The position numbers were made by a program, and so were the translations under genes. 12,534 nucleotides of DNA from Clostridiales bacterium (GTDB taxonomy: Bacteria; Bacillota; Clostridia; Oscillospirales; Oscillospiraceae): assembly GCA_019422005.1 (NCBI GenBank), contig JAHZEF010000030.1, forward strand, positions 6,029-18,562, written 5' to 3'. The notes below the pieces were generated by a model that worked only from the letters and a program-made list of their open reading frames with translations, was not told the DNA's origin and did not search any database. Shown here piece by piece: positions 6,013 through 12,534 of this stretch; positions within the stretch are counted from its first letter, which is position 1; each line of letters starts with the position of its first letter.

Positions 6013-7650
6013 ATGGTCATCACGGAATTTCTGGAACGAAACGCCAGACTTTACGGCTCCGAGGTGAGCCTGGTGGAAATCAATCCCTCCGAAGAGCGCG
6101 ACAATGCGGTCACATGGCGGGATTTCAGCCTGATCGAAAATGCGTGCCCCGACGCGCCGTACCGCCGGGAGATGACCTGGCGGGATTTTGACCGCCGCGC
6201 CAACCGCTTTGCCAACCTTCTGCTCAGCCGCGGGCTGCAGCGGGGCGCCAAGGTCGGGATCCTTCTGATGAACTGCCTGGAATGGCTGCCGCTTTACTTT
6301 GGCATCCTGAAGGCCGGCTGCATCGCCGTGCCCATGAACTTCCGCTATTCCAGCGATGAAATCAAATACTGCCTGGAACTGGCCGATGTGGAGGTCCTCG
6401 TCTTCGGCCCGGAGTTTGTGACCCGCATGGATCCCATTGTGAACAGCCTGGCAAACGTGCGGATGCTGTTTTACATAGGCCGCGGCGCCCCGTCCTATGC
6501 GGAGGACTGCTGCAGGCTGGTAACCTTCTGCTCCTCCAGCGCGCCTCCCGTGGCGCTGGACGAGGAGGATTACGCGGCAATCTATTTTTCTTCCGGCACC
6601 ACCGGCTTCCCCAAGGCCATTCTGCACAACCACCGCGCGCTGGTCAGCGCCTGTCTGACCGAACAGCACCATCACGGCCAGACCCGCAGCGACGTGTTTC
6701 TCTGCATCCCCCCGCTCTACCATACGGGCGCCAAAATGCACTGGTTCGGCAGCCTGATCTCCGCCGGCAAGGCGGTTCTGCTGCGCGGCGTGAAGCCCGA
6801 ATGGATCCTGCGGGCCGTAACGGAAGAGAAATGCACCATCGTATGGCTGCTGGTGCCCTGGTGCCAGGATCTTCTGGACGCCATTGAAAGCGGCCGTGTG
6901 GACCTGTCCCATTATTATCTCGACCAGTGGCGCCTGATGCACATCGGCGCGCAGCCCGTACCGCCCAGCCTGATTCATCGCTGGATGCAGGTTTTCCCCC
7001 ATCATCAGTATGATACCAATTACGGCCTTTCCGAATCCATCGGCCCCGGCTGCGTCCATCTGGGCGTGGAAAACATTGTAAAGGTCGGCGCCATCGGCAG
7101 GCCGGGTTACGGCTGGCAGGCACGCATTGTGGACGATTACGGCCGGGATGTGGCGCCCGGCGACGTCGGGGAGCTGATCGTCCACGGCCCCGGCGTTATG
7201 CTCTGCTACTATAAAAACCCGGAGGCCACCGCGGAAGTCCTGAAGGACGGCTGGCTCTATACCGGTGATATGGCCCGCACGGATGAGGACGGCTTCATCT
7301 ATCTGGTGGACCGGAAAAAGGACGTGGTCATTTCCGGCGGCGAAAACCTGTATCCGGTACAGATTGAGGATTTCCTCCGGCGCAGCGACAAGATCAAGGA
7401 TGTGGCCGTCATCGGCCTGCCCGACGCCCGGCTGGGAGAGATCGCCGCCGCCATCATCGAGCTCAAGGAAGGCGTGCACTGCACCGAGGAGGAGATCGCC
7501 CTGTTCTGCAGGGAGCTTCCCCGCTACAAGCGTCCGCGGAAAATCATTTTTGACCGGGTTCCGCGCAATCCCACCGGTAAAATCGAAAAGCCCGTCCTCC
7601 GCGAGAAATACTGCCGCGGCCGCCTGGTAGAAGCGCAGACCACCCGCTGA
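6013..7650 (+). CDS. AMP-forming acyl/aryl-CoA ligase (ANL superfamily)
   Basis: Cytoplasmic adenylate-forming ligase: carboxylate + ATP + CoA gives acyl-CoA + AMP + PPi. It is 545 residues, usual for the fatty/aryl-acid CoA ligase class. Core motifs are complete: phosphate-binding FSSGTTGFPKA (192-202), YGLSES, YTGD (416-419), the hinge segment DRKKDVVISGGENLYP starting at D433, and C-terminal NPTGKIEK with catalytic Lys523. An N-terminal segment of about 50 residues precedes the usual MTWRDFDRRANRFANLL opening. The ATG has an AAAGGAG ribosome site seven bases upstream. It is the first gene behind the T-box and is followed after 44 bases by the symporter gene. The substrate cannot be read from sequence: the neighbours suggest an arylacetate, but a medium-chain or other aromatic acid is possible. 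It is only distantly related to the PaaK-type ligase at the operon's other end. Confidence 0.92.
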   Translation: MVITEFLERNARLYGSEVSLVEINPSEERDNAVTWRDFSLIENACPDAPYRREMTWRDFDRRANRFANLLLSRGLQRGAKVGILLMNCLEWLPLYFGILKAGCIAVPMNFRYSSDEIKYCLELADVEVLVFGPEFVTRMDPIVNSLANVRMLFYIGRGAPSYAEDCCRLVTFCSSSAPPVALDEEDYAAIYFSSGTTGFPKAILHNHRALVSACLTEQHHHGQTRSDVFLCIPPLYHTGAKMHWFGSLISAGKAVLLRGVKPEWILRAVTEEKCTIVWLLVPWCQDLLDAIESGRVDLSHYYLDQWRLMHIGAQPVPPSLIHRWMQVFPHHQYDTNYGLSESIGPGCVHLGVENIVKVGAIGRPGYGWQARIVDDYGRDVAPGDVGELIVHGPGVMLCYYKNPEATAEVLKDGWLYTGDMARTDEDGFIYLVDRKKDVVISGGENLYPVQIEDFLRRSDKIKDVAVIGLPDARLGEIAAAIIELKEGVHCTEEEIALFCRELPRYKRPRKIIFDRVPRNPTGKIEKPVLREKYCRGRLVEAQTTR

Positions 7651-7694
7651 CCGCCCGCCTGCCACTTTATTTTGAGAAACAGAGGTAATTCCCC

Positions 7695-9254
7695 ATGAGC
7701 GATATGATCATCAAGCTTTCCATGCTCGTCGTGTTTTTCGGCGTCATGATCTTCATCGGCCTGTACTGCCGCCGGCACGCCACCGACGTCAGCGGCTTCG
7801 TGCTGGGCGGGCGCAGCGTCGGCCCCTGGCTCACCGCCTTTGCCTATGGCACATCCTATTTCTCCGCCGTGGTCTTTGTGGGCTATGCCGGGCAGTTCGG
7901 CTGGAAATACGGCATCGCAGCCACCTGGGCCGGCATCGGCAACGCGCTGCTGGGCTCCCTGCTGGCCTGGGCCGTACTGGGACGCCGCACCCGCGTCATG
8001 AGCCAGCACCTGGATTCGGCCACCATGCCGGAATTCTTTGGAAAGCGCTTCTCCAGCCGCCCGCTGAAGCTGGCAGCCTCTGTCATCATCTTTATCTTTC
8101 TGATCCCCTACACCGCTTCCCTTTACAACGGCCTTTCCCGGCTGTTCGGCATGGCGTTTCATATCGACTACTCCATCTGTGTCATCGTCATGGCGGTTCT
8201 GACCGGCGTCTATGTCATCGCCGGCGGCTACATGGCCACTGCCATCAACGACTTCATTCAGGGTATCATCATGATCGTCGGCATCATCGCGGTCATCGCC
8301 GCCGTGCTCCGGGGGCAGGGCGGTTTCCTGGAGGCGCTGAACGCGCTGGGACGCGTCAGCGATCCGGCAGTTTCCGAAACGCCCGGCGTATTTGCCTCCT
8401 TCTTCGGCCCGGATCCCGCCGGCCTGCTGGGCGTGGTGCTGCTGACGTCCCTCGGCACCTGGGGGCTGCCCCAGATGGTGCAGAAGTTTTATGCCATCAA
8501 GAGTGAGAAAGCCATCAACAAGGGCATGATCATCTCCACCGTATTCGCCCTGATTGTTTCCGGCGGCTGCTATTTTCTCGGCGGCTTCGGCCGGCTGTTC
8601 TCGGCGCAGATCGATATCGCCACAGGCGGCTATGACTCGATCATCCCCACCATGCTCTCCGGCCTTTCCACCGTTCTGATCGCCATTGTGGTCATCCTGG
8701 TACTCTCCGCGTCCATGTCCACCCTCTCTTCCCTGGTTTTGGCCTCCAGTTCCACCTTGACGCTGGACTTTTTAAAGGATACAATAGGAAAAGATATGGA
8801 TGAAAAGCGGCAGGTTTTGGTGATGCGTCTGCTGATTGTGGTCTTCATCGCCATCTCTGTGGTTCTGGCTCTGATCCAGTACAAATCCAGCGTGACGTTC
8901 ATTGCGCAGCTGATGGGCGTCAGCTGGGGCGCGCTGGCCGGCGCGTTCCTGGCGCCGTTCCTCTACGGCCTGTACTGGAAGCGAACCACCCGGGCTGCCT
9001 GCTGGGTCAGTTTCGTATTTTCCACTGTATTCATGCTGGCCAATATTTTCGTGGGTTCCAGCTTCCCCGCTTTGCTCCAGTCTCCCATCAATGCCGGCGC
9101 GTTCTGCATGCTCGCCGGACTGGTCCTTGTCCCCGTCGTCAGCCTGCTGACCAGGCCGCCGCGGCCCGATCACATCGCCCGGGTCTTTTCCTGCTACGAC
9201 CGGAAGGTTGTCGTCTCGGTAAAGGACTCCATCGGTGACCAGACCCAAACTTAA
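7695..9254 (+). CDS. Sodium:solute symporter (SSS family), candidate arylacetate importer
   Basis: Integral membrane Na+-coupled importer of the SSS family (the group including PutP, PanF and ActP). It has 519 residues, with about 13 hydrophobic segments expected. The early SGFVLGGRSVGPWLTAFAYG is the typical loop and helix after the first membrane span. AGGYMATAINDFIQG (176-190) matches the family signature, and the Ser-rich helix LSASMSTLSS (337-346) is where SSS proteins carry Na+-site hydroxyl residues. The ATG follows AGAGG at a nine-base spacing. The stop codon overlaps the ribosome site of iorA, indicating translational coupling. Bacterial phenylacetate and acetate permeases (PaaL, ActP) belong to the same family, so with two acid-CoA ligases and an aryl-pyruvate oxidoreductase as neighbours, uptake of an aromatic carboxylate is the best guess. 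Other acids or amino acids cannot be excluded. Confidence 0.9.
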   Translation: MSDMIIKLSMLVVFFGVMIFIGLYCRRHATDVSGFVLGGRSVGPWLTAFAYGTSYFSAVVFVGYAGQFGWKYGIAATWAGIGNALLGSLLAWAVLGRRTRVMSQHLDSATMPEFFGKRFSSRPLKLAASVIIFIFLIPYTASLYNGLSRLFGMAFHIDYSICVIVMAVLTGVYVIAGGYMATAINDFIQGIIMIVGIIAVIAAVLRGQGGFLEALNALGRVSDPAVSETPGVFASFFGPDPAGLLGVVLLTSLGTWGLPQMVQKFYAIKSEKAINKGMIISTVFALIVSGGCYFLGGFGRLFSAQIDIATGGYDSIIPTMLSGLSTVLIAIVVILVLSASMSTLSSLVLASSSTLTLDFLKDTIGKDMDEKRQVLVMRLLIVVFIAISVVLALIQYKSSVTFIAQLMGVSWGALAGAFLAPFLYGLYWKRTTRAACWVSFVFSTVFMLANIFVGSSFPALLQSPINAGAFCMLAGLVLVPVVSLLTRPPRPDHIARVFSCYDRKVVVSVKDSIGDQTQT

Positions 9255-9266
9255 GGAGGAAATGCC

Positions 9267-11009
9267 ATGAAAACGCTGATGCTCGGCAACGAAGCCGTTG
9301 CCAGAGGTCTCTATGAGGCGGGCTGCAGCTTCGTATCCAGCTATCCGGGAACGCCCAGCACCGAAATCACAGAGGCCGCTGCCAAATACCCGGAAATCTA
9401 TGCAGAATGGGCGCCCAATGAGAAGGTGGCCATGGAAGCCGCTTTCGGCGCCTGCCTTGCCGGCCGCCGCAGCTTCTGCGCCATGAAGCACGTAGGCCTG
9501 AACGTGGCGGCCGATCCGCTGTTCACCTTGTCCTATACCGGCGTCAACGCCGGCCTGGTGATCGGCGTGGCCGACGACGCCGGCATGCACAGCTCGCAAA
9601 ATGAGCAGGATTCCCGCCATTATGCCAAGGCGGCCAAGCTGCCCATGCTGGAGCCGGCCGACTCGGCCGAGGCGCTGGAATTCACCAAGCTGGCCTATAC
9701 GCTCTCCGAGCAGTTCGACACGCCGGTCCTGATCAAGATGTGTACCCGCGTCTCCCATTCCCAGAGCGTCGTGGAGACCGGCGACCGCACAGAACCCGCG
9801 CCCCGCCCCTACGAGAAGCAGCCGCAGAAGTATATTATGATGCCCGGCAACGCCAAGCGCCGCCATCCGGTGGTGGAAGCGCGCACCGAAGCCCTGACCC
9901 AGTACGCCGAATCCACCCTGATCAACGTCTGGCAGAACGGCGCCAACCATGAACTCGGCATCATCACCTCCTCCACCAGCTACCAGTATGTAAAGGAGGC
10001 CTGCGGCGATACATATCCGGTTTTGAAACTCGGCATGATCCACCCGCTGCCGGTGGAGGCAATTCTGAACTTTGCCGCCGCCGTCAAGCAGGTTGTGGTG
10101 GTGGAGGAGCTGGACGGCTTCATCGAAGAGCATTGCCGCAGCCTGGGCATCCGCGTCTCCGGCAAGGAGCTCTTCTCCTGTATGGATGAACTGAGCCAGA
10201 ACGTGGTGGCAGACAAGCTGGCTCTGGAGCCCCGGGCCGGCGTCAGGCTGGACGAATCCATTCCCGCCCGGCCCCCCGTCATGTGCGCGGGATGTCCCCA
10301 TCGCGGGCTGTTCTACACGCTGGCAAAGCACAAGCTGACCGTAATGGGCGATATCGGCTGCTATACGCTGGGCGCTGTCCCGCCTCTGGCCGCCATCGAC
10401 ACCACCGTCTGCATGGGCGCTTCCGTTTCCAGCCTCCACGGATACAACAAGGCCAGCGGCGGGGCGGCGGACAGCCGAACCGTCGCGGTCATCGGGGATT
10501 CCACATTCATGCATTCCGGCATCACCGGGCTGGTCAATGTGGCCTATAATGAATCCAACTCCACCGTCATCATTCTCGACAATTCCATCACCGGCATGAC
10601 CGGCCATCAGCAGAATCCCACCACCGGCTATAACCTCAAGGGCGATCCCTGCACCAAAATTGATCTGGAGAGCCTCTGCCGGGCCGTGGGAATCCGCCGT
10701 GTCCGGGTGGTGGACCCGTACGATCTGGCAGCCTGCGACGCCGCGGTTCAGGAGGAGCTGGAGGCCGCGGAGCCGTCGGTCATCATCTCCCGCCGCCCGT
10801 GCGCGCTTCTCAAATACGTGAAGCACCAGGCGCCTCTGGCCGTCGATCCCGCCAAATGCAAAAGCTGCAAAATGTGCATGAAAATCGGCTGCCCCGCCAT
10901 CAGCATGGCAGACGGCAAGGCGCGGATCGACAATACCCTCTGCACCGGCTGCGGCGTCTGTGAGCAGCTGTGCAAATTCGACGCCCTGCGCGCCCCGAAG
11001 GAGGACTGA
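9267..11009 (+). CDS. iorA: Indolepyruvate:ferredoxin oxidoreductase, alpha subunit
   Basis: Catalytic subunit of the oxygen-sensitive enzyme that interconverts aryl pyruvates with arylacetyl-CoA + CO2, using ferredoxin; reversible in principle. It has 580 residues, somewhat shorter than archaeal IorA (about 620-650). The N-terminal pyrimidine-binding region has SSYPGTPSTEI (about 24-34). MCAGCPHRG (339-347) is the IorA CxxC motif. The thiamine-diphosphate motif runs from GDST (410-413) to NS (439-440). The C-terminus is a two-cluster 4Fe-4S ferredoxin domain with CxxCxxCxxxxCP at 531-543 and CxxCxxCxxxC at 559-569. The ribosome site AAGGAGG overlaps the preceding stop codon; iorB starts two bases after this stop. 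All features of a functional enzyme are present. Which arylpyruvate it prefers (indole, phenyl or hydroxyphenyl) cannot be told; IOR enzymes usually accept all three. Confidence 0.97.
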   Translation: MKTLMLGNEAVARGLYEAGCSFVSSYPGTPSTEITEAAAKYPEIYAEWAPNEKVAMEAAFGACLAGRRSFCAMKHVGLNVAADPLFTLSYTGVNAGLVIGVADDAGMHSSQNEQDSRHYAKAAKLPMLEPADSAEALEFTKLAYTLSEQFDTPVLIKMCTRVSHSQSVVETGDRTEPAPRPYEKQPQKYIMMPGNAKRRHPVVEARTEALTQYAESTLINVWQNGANHELGIITSSTSYQYVKEACGDTYPVLKLGMIHPLPVEAILNFAAAVKQVVVVEELDGFIEEHCRSLGIRVSGKELFSCMDELSQNVVADKLALEPRAGVRLDESIPARPPVMCAGCPHRGLFYTLAKHKLTVMGDIGCYTLGAVPPLAAIDTTVCMGASVSSLHGYNKASGGAADSRTVAVIGDSTFMHSGITGLVNVAYNESNSTVIILDNSITGMTGHQQNPTTGYNLKGDPCTKIDLESLCRAVGIRRVRVVDPYDLAACDAAVQEELEAAEPSVIISRRPCALLKYVKHQAPLAVDPAKCKSCKMCMKIGCPAISMADGKARIDNTLCTGCGVCEQLCKFDALRAPKED

Positions 11010-11011
11010 AC

Positions 11012-11584
11012 ATGGAAACGAAAAACATTATGATCGTCGGCGTCGGCGGTCAGGGAAGCCTGCTGGCTTCCAAGCTGCTGGGCCGCCTGCTCCTGACCCG
11101 CGGCTATGACATCAAGGTCTCCGAGGTTCACGGCATGAGCCAGCGCGGCGGCAGCGTCGTCACCTACGTCCGTTTCGGCGACAAGGTCTATTCCCCCATC
11201 ATCGACCGGGGGGAGGCGGATTTTATCGTTTCCTTTGAGCTGCTGGAGGCAGCCCGCTGGACCGAATATCTGAAACCGGGCGGCAGGATTGTCACCAATA
11301 CGCAGCAGATCAACCCCATGCCCGTCATCACCGGAGCGGCGGAGTATCCCCGGAATCTGGTGGAGAAGATGCAGGCCGCCGGGCTGGATGTGGACGCGTT
11401 CGACGCGCTGAAGCTGGCCGAAGAGGCCGGCAGCGCCAAGGCTGTCAATATCGTACTGATGGGCCATCTCTCCAATTACTTTGACTTCCCTCTGGACGAC
11501 TGGATGCAGGCCATCGGGCAGAGCGTCCCCGCCAGATTCCTGGAGCTGAATCAAAAAGCCTTTACCCTCGGCAGAAATTCCTGA
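11012..11584 (+). CDS. iorB: Indolepyruvate:ferredoxin oxidoreductase, beta subunit
   Basis: Small partner subunit of IorA, with the pyruvate:ferredoxin oxidoreductase gamma-type domain. It has 190 residues, the usual size. VGVGGQGSLLASKLLG near the N-terminus is the glycine-rich family motif, and SEVHGMSQRGGSVVTYVRFG is the conserved segment that follows. I chose the ATG at 11012 because AAGGAGG lies seven bases upstream, inside the end of iorA, and because the glycine-rich motif starts right after it; an in-frame start at 10970 lies within iorA and is not needed. The two-base gap from iorA implies coupled translation and a 1:1 complex. Confidence 0.96.
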   Translation: METKNIMIVGVGGQGSLLASKLLGRLLLTRGYDIKVSEVHGMSQRGGSVVTYVRFGDKVYSPIIDRGEADFIVSFELLEAARWTEYLKPGGRIVTNTQQINPMPVITGAAEYPRNLVEKMQAAGLDVDAFDALKLAEEAGSAKAVNIVLMGHLSNYFDFPLDDWMQAIGQSVPARFLELNQKAFTLGRNS

Positions 11585-11609
11585 AAGAGACACAAGGAGA
11601 ACGTATCAT

Positions 11610-12534
11610 ATGCCCAACTATTATCAACCGGAAATTGAAACCGCTTCCCGTGAGCAAATCCTCGCCTGGCAGAATGAGCGGCTGCTCCGGCAGGTCCGCC
11701 ATGTCTGGGACAACGTGCCGTATTACCGCAAAAAAATGGAGGAAGCAGGCGTCACGCCCGACGACGTGCAGAGCGTGGACGATCTGCACAAGCTCCCCTT
11801 CCTGACAAAAGACGATCTGCGCGAGGCATATCCCTACGGTCTGCTGGCCAGGCCGCTGGGGGACTGCGTTCGGATCCAGTCCACCTCCGGCACCACCGGC
11901 AAGCGCGTCGTCGCCTTCTACACCCAGCACGACATCGATCTCTGGGAGGACTGCTGCGCCCGCGCCATCGTCGCCGCCGGCGGCACCCGGGAGGACGTCT
12001 GCCACGTCTCCTACGGCTATGGCCTGTTCACCGGCGGCCCCGGCCTCAACGGCGGCAGCCACAAGGTAGGCTGCCTGACGCTGCCCATGTCCTCGGGCAA
12101 TACGGACCGGCAGCTGCAGTTCATGGTGGATCTCGGCTCCACCATCCTCTGCTGCACGCCCTCTTACGCCGCCTACCTGGCGGAGTCCATCGAGGAGCGC
12201 GGCCTCCGCGACCAGATCCGCCTGAAGGCCGGCATTTTCGGCGCGGAAGCCTGGAGTGAGGAAATGCGCAGGGATATCGAGCAGAAACTGGGCATCAAGG
12301 CCTACGATATCTACGGTCTGACCGAGACCTCCGGCCCGGGCGTGGCATTCGAATGCAGCGAGCAGACGGGCATGCATATCAACGAGGATCACTTCATCGC
12401 TGAAATCATCGATCCCAACACCGGGGAAGTGCTGCCTGAAGGCGCAAAGGGCGAGCTGGTGTTCACCTCCATCACCAAGGAGGCGTTTCCGCTGCTGCGC
12501 TACCGGACCCGCGACATCTGTATCCTCAGCCGCA
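11610..12534 (+). CDS. paaK: Phenylacetate-CoA ligase, N-terminal part (3' end outside window)
   Basis: AMP-forming ligase of the PaaK group: phenylacetate (or hydroxyphenyl-/indoleacetate) + ATP + CoA gives arylacetyl-CoA + AMP + PPi. The frame is open from the ATG at 11610 to the window edge, giving 308 of an expected 430 or so residues. It begins MPNYYQPEIETASREQI and soon shows the PaaK opening VRHVWDNVPYYRKKMEEAG. QSTSGTTGKR (about 90-99) is the phosphate-binding loop, SYGYGLFTGG is diagnostic of PaaK, IYGLTETSGPG (234-244) is the adenine-binding region, and RYRTRDI lies near the visible end. An AAGGAG ribosome site precedes the ATG by 10 bases; the gap from iorB is 25 bases. PaaK-iorAB clusters are common in anaerobes and archaea. 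It supplies or uses the same thioester as IorAB. Confidence 0.95.
   Translation, partial: MPNYYQPEIETASREQILAWQNERLLRQVRHVWDNVPYYRKKMEEAGVTPDDVQSVDDLHKLPFLTKDDLREAYPYGLLARPLGDCVRIQSTSGTTGKRVVAFYTQHDIDLWEDCCARAIVAAGGTREDVCHVSYGYGLFTGGPGLNGGSHKVGCLTLPMSSGNTDRQLQFMVDLGSTILCCTPSYAAYLAESIEERGLRDQIRLKAGIFGAEAWSEEMRRDIEQKLGIKAYDIYGLTETSGPGVAFECSEQTGMHINEDHFIAEIIDPNTGEVLPEGAKGELVFTSITKEAFPLLRYRTRDICILSR

Noticed and set aside
5995..7665. Long open frame on the minus strand opposite the ligase gene
   Set aside because: It has no recognisable domain and follows from the strong GC codon bias of the real gene on the other strand, which has all motifs and a ribosome site.
8772..10826. 684-codon open frame on the minus strand opposite the symporter and iorA
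   Set aside because: Its translation is Gly/His/Ala/Gln-rich with no domain, it spans two well-supported genes on the plus strand, and it has no promoter or ribosome site.

Overview
The window looks like the chromosome of a GC-rich, low-to-moderate complexity Bacillota (Clostridia) anaerobe, plausibly a gut Oscillospiraceae-type organism. This is an inference from four things: AGGAGG-type ribosome binding sites before nearly every gene, a T-box riboswitch, an S-layer-homology cell-wall protein, and a ferredoxin-dependent 2-oxoacid oxidoreductase. No rRNA or tRNA gene, insertion sequence, CRISPR array or phage gene is visible.

Left part (1-4882). The C-terminal two thirds of a MATE-family exporter runs rightward off the left edge. 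It converges on a leftward XdhC/CoxI-family molybdenum-hydroxylase maturation factor, which has its own sigma-70-type promoter. Further right, also leftward, is a secreted M13 (neprilysin-like) zinc metallopeptidase with S-layer-homology repeats at its N-terminus. It is closed by a strong intrinsic terminator. About 430 bases between that terminator and the xdhC promoter hold no gene that I can support.

Middle (4883-5634). A divergent intergenic region carries back-to-back promoters: leftward for the peptidase and rightward for a small PaaI-type hotdog thioesterase.

Right part (5684-12534, continuing past the window). A promoter is followed by a complete T-box leader with stem I, specifier loop, distal T-loop motif, stem II pseudoknot, antiterminator and competing terminator. 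It precedes five tightly packed rightward genes: an acyl/aryl-CoA ligase, a sodium:solute symporter, indolepyruvate:ferredoxin oxidoreductase subunits IorA and IorB, and a phenylacetate-CoA ligase (PaaK) cut by the right edge. The most likely specifier codon is UAC (tyrosine), and the antiterminator bulge UGGU fits a tRNA with A73, as tRNA-Tyr has.

How the genes may work together. A T-box raises expression when its cognate tRNA is uncharged, so the operon should be on when an aromatic amino acid is scarce. That makes little sense for amino-acid breakdown. It makes good sense if the operon runs in the biosynthetic direction: the symporter imports an arylacetate such as 4-hydroxyphenylacetate, the ligases convert it to the CoA thioester, and IorAB reductively carboxylates it to the arylpyruvate, which transamination turns into tyrosine (or phenylalanine). 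Arylacetate salvage through IOR is established for methanogenic archaea; its T-box-controlled form in a bacterium is my inference here and the main point of interest in the window.
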